Source: Streptomyces venezuelae (GTDB lineage: Bacteria > Actinomycetota > Actinomycetes > Streptomycetales > Streptomycetaceae). Taken from it: a stretch of 64,000 nucleotides of DNA. Below the pieces are notes generated by a model. That model searched no databases and was not told where the DNA came from. It was given only the letters and a program-made list of their open reading frames with translations. A program made the position numbers and the translations under genes. This document shows positions 57,068-64,000 of this stretch, in pieces (positions within the stretch are counted from its first letter, which is position 1; each line of letters begins with the position of its first letter). The DNA lies in assembly GCF_008642335.1 (NCBI RefSeq), contig NZ_CP029191.1, positions 6,634,001 to 6,698,000 on the forward strand. The letters run 5' to 3'.

Positions 57068-58375
57068 GTGAGCAAGACGACGACTGAAACCCTGCAATAC
57101 CGCTTCGACGGGCCGGAAGACGCCCCGGTTCTGATCCTGGGCTCTTCCCTCGGTACGACCTGGCACATGTGGGACCGGCAGATACCCGAGCTGGTCCGGC
57201 AGTGGCGGGTGTTCCGTTTCGACATGCCGGGGCACGGCGGGGCGCCCGCGCACCCGTGCGGGTCCGTCGGGGAGCTCGCCGACCGGCTGCTCGCCACCCT
57301 CGACGAGCTCGGCGTGCACCGCTTCGGGTACGCGGGCTGCGCCTTCGGCGGTGCCATCGGGGCCGAGCTCGCGCTGCGGCACCCGCACCGCGTCGCCTCG
57401 CTCGCGCTGATCGCCGCGTCGCCGCGGTTCGGCACCGCCGACGAGTTCCGCCAGCGCGGCGTCATCGTGCGCAGCAACGGCCTCGACCCCATCGCGCGCT
57501 CCGCCCCCGACCGCTGGTTCACGCCCGGTTTCGCCGCCGCGCAGCCCGCGATCACCGACTGGGCCGTGCAGATGGTGCGCACCACCGACCCCGGCTGCTA
57601 CATCGCCGCCTGCGAGGCCCTCGCCGCCTTCGACGTGCGCGCCGAGCTCGGCAGGATAGGGGTGCCCACCCTCGTGCTCGTCGGGTCCGAGGACCAGGTC
57701 ACCGGGCAGGGTGAGGCCCGTACGCTCGTCGCCGGGATTCCGGACGCGCGGCTCGCCGTCGTGCCCGGTGCCTCGCACCTCGCCCCCGTCGAGCAGCCGG
57801 CCGCCGTCACGGACCTGCTCGTACGGCACTTCTCGACCGCCTGGCAGGCCGCACCCGACGCCACCATGGGCGGCCAGTCGGCGATCGCCGCCGTGCCGCC
57901 GAAGCCCGTACTCGGCCCGTCGCCCGCGCCCGTCTCGCCCGTCGCCGAGATCGGCCCCGTGGAGCAGCCCGAGGCCGTGCCGGGGAACGCGGCCCCCGAT
58001 CTGTACGACGCCGGGATGAAGGTGCGGCGCGAGGTGCTCGGCGACGCGCACGTCGACCGCGTGCTCGCCGCCGCCGACGACTTCTCGGAGGACTTCCAGG
58101 AGCTCGTCACCCGCTATGCGTGGGGTGAGATCTGGAACCGGCCCGGCCTGGACCGCCGCTCCCGCAGCTGCGTCACGCTCACCGCGCTCGTCGCGGGCGG
58201 CCACCTGGACGAGCTGGCCTTCCACACCAGGGCGGCGCTGCGGAACGGTCTGACCCCTGCCGAGATCAAGGAGGTCCTGCTGCAGGCCGCCGTGTACTGC
58301 GGTGTCCCCGCGGCGAACTCCGCCTTCAAGGTCGCGCAGGCCGTGATCCGTGAGGAAACCACGCCGCAGGAGTAG
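57068..58375 (+). CDS. pcaL: PcaD-PcaC fusion: oxoadipate enol-lactonase / carboxymuconolactone decarboxylase
   Basis: 435 residues from GTG 57068 (GGGAG upstream; ATG 57050 also in frame). Residues ~1-260 are an alpha/beta hydrolase like PcaD (GSSLGTTWHMWDRQIPEL, FDMPGHGGAP). The nucleophile elbow reads GYAGCAFGGAIG, so C91 replaces Ser. A Pro-rich linker (~270-305) leads to a C-terminal carboxymuconolactone decarboxylase domain (~310-430; YDAGMKVRREVLGDAHVDR, RSRSCVTLTALVAGGHLDELAFHTRAALRNGLT). Such fusions complete two steps of the protocatechuate branch, but no other pca gene is visible here. Confidence 0.92.
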   Translation: MSKTTTETLQYRFDGPEDAPVLILGSSLGTTWHMWDRQIPELVRQWRVFRFDMPGHGGAPAHPCGSVGELADRLLATLDELGVHRFGYAGCAFGGAIGAELALRHPHRVASLALIAASPRFGTADEFRQRGVIVRSNGLDPIARSAPDRWFTPGFAAAQPAITDWAVQMVRTTDPGCYIAACEALAAFDVRAELGRIGVPTLVLVGSEDQVTGQGEARTLVAGIPDARLAVVPGASHLAPVEQPAAVTDLLVRHFSTAWQAAPDATMGGQSAIAAVPPKPVLGPSPAPVSPVAEIGPVEQPEAVPGNAAPDLYDAGMKVRREVLGDAHVDRVLAAADDFSEDFQELVTRYAWGEIWNRPGLDRRSRSCVTLTALVAGGHLDELAFHTRAALRNGLTPAEIKEVLLQAAVYCGVPAANSAFKVAQAVIREETTPQE

Positions 58376-58388
58376 CAGGATGGGAGGC

Positions 58389-59072
58389 ATGACGACATCT
58401 CCCGAATCTCCCGACAGCAGGGCCGGGCGCGCGCCCCGCATGACGTTCACGAAGAAGTCCCACGCGTGCGTGCGTCTCGAAAAGGACGGGCGCACGCTCG
58501 TCGTCGACCCCGGCGGCTTCAGCGAGGAGGACGCCGCGCTCGGCGCCGACGCCATCCTCGTCACGCACGAGCACCCGGACCACTTCAACGAGGACCGGCT
58601 GCGGGCCGCCATGGAGGCCCGCCCCGGAGCCGAGATCTGGACCCTCAAGTCGGTCGCGGACCAGATCTCGGCGGCCTTCCCCGGCCGCGTGCACACCGTC
58701 GGACACGGCGACACGTTCACGGCCGCCGGGTTCGACGTCCAGGTCCACGGCGAACTGCACGCCGTCATCCACCCGGACATCCCGCGCATCACCAACGTCG
58801 GCTACCTCGTCGACGGCTCCGTGTTCCACCCGGGCGACGCCCTCACCGTCCCCGACCAGCCCGTCGAGACGCTGATGCTGCCCGTCATGGCCCCCTGGAA
58901 CAAGATCTCCGAAGTGATCGACTACGTACGCGAGGTCAAGCCGCAGCGCGCCTACGACATCCACGACGCGCTCCTCACCGACCTCGCCCGGCCGATCTAC
59001 GACAACCAGATCGGCTCCCTCGGCGGGGCCGAGCACGTGCGTCTGACGCCGGGGGAGTCGGCGGCTCTGTGA
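58389..59072 (+). CDS. MBL-fold metal-dependent hydrolase
   Basis: 227 residues. Metallo-beta-lactamase fold of the UlaG-like kind: MTFTKKSHACVRLEKDGRTLVVDPGGF, the metal motif THEHPDHFN (HxHxDH), HTVGHGDTFTAAGFDVQVHGELHAVIHPDIP, VFHPGDALTVP and a late YDIHDALLTD. Substrate unknown. GGGAGGC lies close to ATG 58389; ATG 58440 would remove a Ser/Pro/Arg-rich leader and start directly at the domain. It begins 13 bp after the pcaL fusion. Confidence 0.92.
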   Translation: MTTSPESPDSRAGRAPRMTFTKKSHACVRLEKDGRTLVVDPGGFSEEDAALGADAILVTHEHPDHFNEDRLRAAMEARPGAEIWTLKSVADQISAAFPGRVHTVGHGDTFTAAGFDVQVHGELHAVIHPDIPRITNVGYLVDGSVFHPGDALTVPDQPVETLMLPVMAPWNKISEVIDYVREVKPQRAYDIHDALLTDLARPIYDNQIGSLGGAEHVRLTPGESAAL

Positions 59073-59102
59073 GTGTCAGTGCCGCCCGGTAGGTTGTGAG
59101 GC

Positions 59103-59882
59103 ATGCGCATTGCGACCTGGAACGTGAACTCGATCACCGCCCGTCTGCCGAGGCTCCTGGCCTGGCTGGAGGCCACCGGCACGGACGTGCTGTGCATCCA
59201 GGAGACCAAGACGACGGCCGAGCAGTTCCCCGCCGAAGCGCTCCGCGAGCTGGGGTACGAATCGGCGGTGAACGCGACGGGCCGGTGGAACGGTGTCGCG
59301 CTGGTCTCCAAGGTCGGCCTCGACGACGTGGTCAAGGGCCTCCCGGGCGGGCCGGGGTACGACGGCGCGGAGGAGCCCCGCGCGATCTCCGCGACCTGCG
59401 GCCCCGTCCGCCTCTGGTCGGTGTACGTGCCGAACGGCCGCGAGGTGGACCACGCCCACTACGCGTACAAGCTGCAGTGGTTCGAGGCCCTGAAGGCGGC
59501 GGTCGCCGAGGACGCGGCGGGCCCCCGCCCCTTCGCCGTCCTCGGCGACTTCAACGTGGCACCGACCGACGACGACGTCTGGGACCCGGCGCTCTTCGTC
59601 GGTGCCACGCACGTCTCCGAGCCGGAGCGCGCCGCCCTCGCGGCCCTGCGCGAGACGGGCCTCACCGACGTCGTGCCCCGCCCCCTGAAGTACGCCCACC
59701 CGTTCACGTACTGGGACTACCGCCAGCTCGGCTTCCCCAAGAACAGGGGCATGCGCATCGACCTCGTCTACGGGAACGAGCCGTTCGCGAAGGCCGTCTC
59801 CGACTCGTACGTGGACCGCGAGGAGCGCAAGGGCAAGGGCGCGTCCGACCACGCCCCCGTCGTGGTCGACCTCGACGTCTGA
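59103..59882 (+). CDS. xth: Exodeoxyribonuclease III (AP endonuclease)
   Basis: 259 residues. The exonuclease/endonuclease/phosphatase fold with all catalytic blocks: RIATWNVNSITARLPRLLAWL, DVLCIQETKTT (metal Glu), FAVLGDFNVAPTDDDVWDP (GDFN), FTYWDYRQLGFPKNRGMRIDLVYG and GASDHAPVVVDLDV (catalytic SDH). It nicks DNA at abasic sites and removes 3' blocks in base-excision repair. It follows the MBL gene by 30 bp. Confidence 0.95.
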   Translation: MRIATWNVNSITARLPRLLAWLEATGTDVLCIQETKTTAEQFPAEALRELGYESAVNATGRWNGVALVSKVGLDDVVKGLPGGPGYDGAEEPRAISATCGPVRLWSVYVPNGREVDHAHYAYKLQWFEALKAAVAEDAAGPRPFAVLGDFNVAPTDDDVWDPALFVGATHVSEPERAALAALRETGLTDVVPRPLKYAHPFTYWDYRQLGFPKNRGMRIDLVYGNEPFAKAVSDSYVDREERKGKGASDHAPVVVDLDV

Positions 59883-59898
59883 GCCCCACGGACACGCG

Positions 59899-61671
59899 TC
59901 ACGGCACGAGCAGCCGCAGGTCCACCGACTCCGCCAGTGCCGCGAGGCCCGTGTCGCCCGGGTGCAGATGGTCCCCGCTGTCGTAGGCGGGGAGGATCCG
60001 CGCCGGGTGCGCGGGGTCCCGCAGCACGGCGTCGAAGTCGAGCACGGCGTCGAAGTCGTCACCGCCCCGCAGGTAGGCGTTGACGGCCTCCCGCTGCTGG
60101 TTCGCGGCGGCCGTGCACAGGGATTCGCCCTCGCACGGCGCGATCGTCGCCGCCACGGTCCGCAGCCCCCGCGCCCGCGCGCGGTCGGCGATCTCGCGGA
60201 GCCCCGCGATCACCTGGTCCGCCGAGGCGCCCCAGCGCACGTCGTTGATGCCCTCGAAGACGACGACGGTACGCGCGGACGTCTGGGCGAGGACGTCGCG
60301 GTCCAGGCGGTGCAGGGCGCTCACGCCGCCCGTGTCGGTGGAGACGCCGTCCCCGGGATAGCGGTCGGCGACCACGCGGTTCGCGGAGATCCCCTGGTTC
60401 AGGACGCCGTAGGCCGGTACGTCGGACTGGTTCAGGAGCCGCGTCGCCAGGACGTTCGGCCAGCGCCGGTTGGCGTCCTGCGTCGACTTCACGCCGTCGG
60501 TGATCGAGTCGCCGAGCAGCACGACCGAGCCGGGCCCGCCGCCGACGTCGACCCCCGTGAGCAGCGGCCAGGACGTGATCGTCGAGGTGTACGCCGCCGG
60601 GGAGCCGTCCGCCGTGTGGTCGCCGGGACCGCTGACGTACGAGCGCTGGATGGCCTGGCTGTGCACGGGCGCCGCCGCGACGGGGCCCGGCAGGTGGAAG
60701 CTGACCAGGAGGTTCGCGTCGGCCGGCACATCGAAGTCGAGCGGGTCGCTGTACGCCTGGGCGCCCGCCGGAAGCTCCGTGCCCGGCGCGCCGCGGAACG
60801 ACAGCGGCCGCGGCGCGCCCCGCGCCCCCGCCCCGGCCTCCTGCACCGCCACCGTCGCGCTGCCGATCCGCACCGGACCCGCCGCGAACGTGTTGTCGAG
60901 CCGGATGCGCACCCGCGGCCCGCCCGCACTCGTGTGGACGACGAGCCGCACGGTCCGGTCGGCCCATGGCCCCACCGCCGTGTAGCCCGCGGTCGCCGCC
61001 GACCACGTGCCCGTCCAGCCCCGGGTCTCCGCCCGCACCGACAGGGCGAACACGTGCAGGTCCGGGGCGCCAGGGTCGCGCGGCAGGTGCACCGAGGCGA
61101 CCTCGCGTCCGCGGGCCAGCGGCACCGTCACCACGTACAGCCGTGCCCTTTCGGCGAGTTGGCCGCCGGGCGTGTTGATGTGCGGCAGGGCGACGGACTT
61201 CGTGGCGAGCGGTCCCGAGCGCCAGTCCGGCGCGGTGAGCCGGTAGGTGCCCCGCGAGCCGTCCCGGTAGCGGACCGTCCCCGTGCCGCTCGCCTCGCCG
61301 CCCGTCCCGGCGACCAGGAAGGCGAGGGCGTCGCCGCGCCCGCGCACCCGTACCGACTGGCCGTCGGCGCGCACGTTGTCCGGCCTGCCCGGCGCGGTCC
61401 GCGGCCAGGTGAGCCGGGCCCCCTCGATGCCGAGGGTCCGCCCGGGAGTCCAGCCCGCGGCCGTCAGGTCCCGCGCGGACAGGGAGCCGCCCGAACCGTC
61501 GAAGTCCGCGGCGGCGGGACGCGCGTCGTCGCTGACCGCGCGGTTGTCGAAGAGCCGCTCCAAGGGGAGCGGCACGGGTCTGTGCGGTGCCGCGGCCCGC
61601 GCCGACGTCACCGGCACGAGGCCCGTGAACAAGGCGAGCACGGCGGCCGTTCCCCAGATACGTCGGCGCAC
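59899..61671 (-). CDS. Secreted SGNH/GDSL hydrolase (esterase)
   Basis: 590 residues from GTG 61671 (GGAGGGGA upstream). Signal peptide at 1-26 (RRRIWGTAAVLALFTGLVPVTSARA). The N-terminal ~360 residues are beta-rich (RWRNT-type jelly-roll-like stretches). The C-terminal SGNH domain has all four blocks: VVLLGDSITDG (Ser), GISANRVV (Gly), VVVFEGINDVRW (Asn) and DHLHPGDTG (Asp/His). It matches large exported GDSL lipase/acyl hydrolases of streptomycetes. Substrate could be a polysaccharide acetyl group or a lipid ester. Confidence 0.93.
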   Translation of the reverse strand: MRRRIWGTAAVLALFTGLVPVTSARAAAPHRPVPLPLERLFDNRAVSDDARPAAADFDGSGGSLSARDLTAAGWTPGRTLGIEGARLTWPRTAPGRPDNVRADGQSVRVRGRGDALAFLVAGTGGEASGTGTVRYRDGSRGTYRLTAPDWRSGPLATKSVALPHINTPGGQLAERARLYVVTVPLARGREVASVHLPRDPGAPDLHVFALSVRAETRGWTGTWSAATAGYTAVGPWADRTVRLVVHTSAGGPRVRIRLDNTFAAGPVRIGSATVAVQEAGAGARGAPRPLSFRGAPGTELPAGAQAYSDPLDFDVPADANLLVSFHLPGPVAAAPVHSQAIQRSYVSGPGDHTADGSPAAYTSTITSWPLLTGVDVGGGPGSVVLLGDSITDGVKSTQDANRRWPNVLATRLLNQSDVPAYGVLNQGISANRVVADRYPGDGVSTDTGGVSALHRLDRDVLAQTSARTVVVFEGINDVRWGASADQVIAGLREIADRARARGLRTVAATIAPCEGESLCTAAANQQREAVNAYLRGGDDFDAVLDFDAVLRDPAHPARILPAYDSGDHLHPGDTGLAALAESVDLRLLVP

Positions 61672-61795
61672 GACAGTCCCCTCCCGCGGTGGCAGATGCG
61701 CCATGAAGCTAAGGAGGCACGGGAGGCGAGTCAATGAGGGGCGCCTGAACACGACGCGAACTCACCGGACCGGGCCGCACCACTCGGAGCCTGTG

Positions 61796-62455
61796 TCAGG
61801 ACGCCGTCGACACGAGCCCCTTCTCGTACGCGATGATCACCAGCTGCACCCGGTCCCTCGCGTCGAGCTTCGCCAGGAGGCGGGTCAGGTACGTCTTCGC
61901 CGTGGCGACGCTCAGACAGAGCTCCGCGGCTATCTCGGAGTTCGAGAGGCCGCGCCCCACCAGGGTGAGCACCTCGCGCTCGCGGTCCGTGATGCCGGAG
62001 ATCGACACCTCGCGCGGCGGTACCGACTCGGGGCGGCCCGCGAACTCCTTGATCAGGCGGCGGGTGACGCCCGGCGCGAGCAGACCGTCGCCGGTCGCGA
62101 CCGTGCGCACCGCCGCGAGGATGTCGTCCAGCGCCATGTCCTTGACGAGGAATCCGGCTGCGCCCGCGCGCAGCGCCCCGTACACGTATTCGTCGTCGTC
62201 GAACGTGGTCAGGACGACGACGTGCGCGGGCGTGGCGCCCGACGTGATCAGGCGCGTCGCCTCGATGCCGTCCATGCCGGGCATCCGGATGTCCATCACC
62301 ACGACGTCGGGGCGCAGTTCGGCGCAGAGCCGGACCGCCTCGTCGCCGTTGGCGGCCTCACCGGCGACCTCGATGTCCGGGGCCTCGGTGATGACCATGC
62401 TCAGCGCGGTGCGGATCAGGGGCTGGTCGTCGACCAGCAGCACGCGGACCGTCAC
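61796..62455 (-). CDS. LuxR/NarL-family response regulator
   Basis: 219 residues from GTG 62455. Receiver domain with D55 in VVVMDIRMPGMDG and Lys in FLVKDMAL. C-terminal LuxR HTH (ISGITDREREVLTLVGRGLSNSEIAAELCLSVATAKTYLTRLLAKLDARDRVQLVIIAYEKGL). The start overlaps the kinase stop as GTGA, so both are translated together. Confidence 0.94.
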   Translation of the reverse strand: MTVRVLLVDDQPLIRTALSMVITEAPDIEVAGEAANGDEAVRLCAELRPDVVVMDIRMPGMDGIEATRLITSGATPAHVVVLTTFDDDEYVYGALRAGAAGFLVKDMALDDILAAVRTVATGDGLLAPGVTRRLIKEFAGRPESVPPREVSISGITDREREVLTLVGRGLSNSEIAAELCLSVATAKTYLTRLLAKLDARDRVQLVIIAYEKGLVSTAS

Positions 62456-63708
62456 CGGGCACCCGCCGCGGCCGGCACGGGCAGCGTGGCGCTGACCAGG
62501 AAGCCGCCGCCGGGGCGCGGTGCGGCATTGAACTCGCCGTGCAGCAGGGCGACCCGCTCGCCCATGCCGACCAGGCCGAATCCTGCGCCGTGCCCCGAAC
62601 CGCGGGACGGTCCGGTGCCGCCTCTTCCCGCATCCTCGATCTCGATGGTGAGCTCCTCCTCGCGATAGTCCACGGACACCGTGCAGGACGCCGTGCCCGC
62701 GTGCCGCACCACGTTGGTGACGGACTCCTGGATGATGCGGAACGCCGACAGGTCGATGTCCGCGGGCAACGGCCGCCGCTCGCCCCGCCACACCACGTCG
62801 ACGCGCACCCCCGCGGCCGTCGTCGACGCGGCCATCCTGTCGACGTCCGCGAGGCCTTCGGCGGGCCCGCGCGGCGCGGGTTCCCGCTGCGGATTTCGCT
62901 CCCGGTCCTCGCCCGGCTCGCTCTCGCGCAGCGCCACCACCATCCGGCGCAGCCCGGCCAGCGTCTCCCGGCCGGCCTTCTCCACGGCGGTCATCGCCTC
63001 GCGCGCCCCGGCGGGCTGGGTCTCGACGACCCGGGCCGCCGCGCCCGCCTGCAGCGCGATGATGCCGATGCTGTGGGCCACCGTGTCGTGCATCTCCCGC
63101 GCGATGCGCAGCCGTTCCGCGGTGACGGCCTGCGCGGCGGCCTGCGCGCCGAGCCGCTCCGTATAGGCGCGGGTCCGGCGCACCGAGTCGCCGACCAGCC
63201 AGGCGACGACGGCCAGCAGGACGGCGGTCTGCCAGTCGGACCAGCTGGACGTGAGGTTGTGCTCAAGGCGCGTGGGGAGTCCGAGCAGCTGCCGGAGGAG
63301 GGCGTGCAGGGGGTGGGCGCAGAGGGCCATGACGACGGCGGCGACGCGGGTGCCGCGGGCGGCGGTCGCCACGACGGAACCCATGGCGATGTCCACCGCC
63401 GCGTACTGCAGGAAACCCAGGTTCGTCGCGCCGATCGCATGCGTCGCGACGTACGAGGCGCCGATCAGCAGCGCCAGGGACAGCAGCGGGCGTCGGCTCA
63501 GCAGGCGGCTCGCCCCCAGCACCGCCCCGGCGGCGACGGCCACCAGCAGCCACTGCCACGGGCCGGGCGCCGGCACCGTGCTCGTCGGCAGCCACGAGAT
63601 CCCGTAGTACGCCCGCGCCCCGAACAGGGTGCCCGAGCACCAGGACACGGCCACGCAGACGCTCGGCGGGGCGTACTTGAGCAGCGGGAGGGACGGGGTG
63701 GCTGACAT
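62452..63708 (-). CDS. Sensor histidine kinase (NarL-type two-component system)
   Basis: 418 residues. Five or more N-terminal helices (~12-180: LLVAVAAGAVLGASRLL, PLLSLALLIGASYVATHAI, AVVMALCAHPLHALL, AVLLAVVAWLVGDSV). The HisKA_3 helix has H207 (RLRIAREMHDTVAHSIGIIALQAGAAARVV). The HATPase domain follows (FRIIQESVTNVVRHAG, IEIEDAGRGGTG, GFGLVGMGERVALL). The signal is unknown. A second, unrelated copy of this type of system lies at 40597-42521. Confidence 0.93.
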   Translation of the reverse strand: MSATPSLPLLKYAPPSVCVAVSWCSGTLFGARAYYGISWLPTSTVPAPGPWQWLLVAVAAGAVLGASRLLSRRPLLSLALLIGASYVATHAIGATNLGFLQYAAVDIAMGSVVATAARGTRVAAVVMALCAHPLHALLRQLLGLPTRLEHNLTSSWSDWQTAVLLAVVAWLVGDSVRRTRAYTERLGAQAAAQAVTAERLRIAREMHDTVAHSIGIIALQAGAAARVVETQPAGAREAMTAVEKAGRETLAGLRRMVVALRESEPGEDRERNPQREPAPRGPAEGLADVDRMAASTTAAGVRVDVVWRGERRPLPADIDLSAFRIIQESVTNVVRHAGTASCTVSVDYREEELTIEIEDAGRGGTGPSRGSGHGAGFGLVGMGERVALLHGEFNAAPRPGGGFLVSATLPVPAAAGAR

Positions 63709-63807
63709 GCGGAGAGCGTAGCCAGGGGGAGTGGCGCGGGGCATCGGTCCACGGGTGTACGACCACGGTCGACAGCGGCCCCACCGCGTTCCGTGGCCGA
63801 CGCTCCG

Positions 63808-64000
63808 TCAGACGCGCACGACCACGGCGTACGAGCCGACGCCGAGCAGGTGCCGCCCCGGGATGCGTTCGCCGCGGGACGTGTGGAGGGTGTGTATGCG
63901 GCCCGACTCGGGGTCGAAGGCGACGTCGGCGAGGGTGCCTGCGGCGTCGCCCAGCTCCGTCAGGAGCCGTTTCCCGAGGAGGTCCTGGCTCCCGGACGAG
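63808..64000 (-). CDS. PRC-barrel domain protein, C-terminal part (5' end outside window)
   Basis: Translating the minus strand from the window edge gives about 63 residues ending in a TGA at 63808-63810. They include DLLGKRLLTELGDAAGTLADVAFDPESG, then RIHTLHTSRGERIPGRHLLGVGSYAVVVRV. The LLGKR-x-L-x-x-x-G-x-x-A-G-x-L-x-D-V-x-F-D start is the PRC-barrel pattern, a small beta-barrel found in RimM and in stand-alone actinobacterial proteins. The rest of the gene is beyond the window. Confidence 0.75.
   Translation of the reverse strand, partial: SSGSQDLLGKRLLTELGDAAGTLADVAFDPESGRIHTLHTSRGERIPGRHLLGVGSYAVVVRV

Overview
The window is high-GC actinobacterial chromosome, almost certainly from a Streptomyces. 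Signs of this are the strong third-position GC bias, many GTG starts, ATGA/GTGA stop-start overlaps, a DUF397/XRE/HATPase regulatory trio, a RNase Sa-type secreted ribonuclease, a DUF574 methyltransferase and a long GCGCAGTTCCCCGCG-type intergenic inverted repeat. About 67 protein genes fill it nearly edge to edge. I see no rRNA, tRNA, CRISPR array, prophage, insertion sequence or complete antibiotic cluster.

Layout. 1-2.2 kb: end of a MATE-type exporter, then DUF397 / XRE / anti-sigma-like ATPase. 2.3-20.7 kb: metabolic and secreted proteins (beta-propeller phytase, two HTH-type regulators beside an aldo/keto reductase, a large DUF6185-type membrane protein, secreted endonuclease I, F420-type oxidoreductase, VWA protein pair) ending in an alanine aminotransferase / C39-like peptidase / FAD monooxygenase operon. 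20.8-25.7 kb: HxlR regulator, a TetR/hydrolase operon behind a perfect 41-bp palindrome, a serine hydrolase without the usual YxN motif, and a HipA-like kinase. 25.7-29.5 kb: a sigK-rskA-molybdopterin oxidoreductase-fasciclin module with two matching ECF-type promoters. 29.6-38.8 kb: an allantoin/glyoxylate region (malate synthase, IclR regulator AllR, allantoinase, allantoicase) with similar TTCC-NNNNNNN-GGAA boxes at both aceB and allB. The pathway cleaves allantoin to allantoate and then to glyoxylate, which malate synthase can condense with acetyl-CoA.

38.9-44.3 kb: SDR, RNase Sa homologue, two-component system, P450 and thioesterase. 44.3-53.3 kb: a sugar or polyol uptake region made of a Gfo/Idh oxidoreductase, a GntR/HutC repressor, two paralogous binding lipoproteins, a permease, a single-domain ATPase, a ROK kinase and a membrane protein. 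It carries three TGTYCNGACA-type operators, two of which flank a DUF574 methyltransferase. 53.4-64 kb: a TAT-type sulfite oxidase homologue, divergent ornithine cyclodeaminase-like and arginine deiminase genes, an isolated pcaD-pcaC fusion, an MBL hydrolase, exonuclease III, a secreted GDSL esterase, a second two-component system, and the C-terminus of a PRC-barrel protein.

Most genes are ordinary for the genus. The most informative signals are regulatory: the twin SigK-type promoters, the dispersed AllR-like boxes, the duplicated GntR operator around the methyltransferase, the TetR palindrome, and the triple in-frame start repeat of the first sugar-binding lipoprotein.
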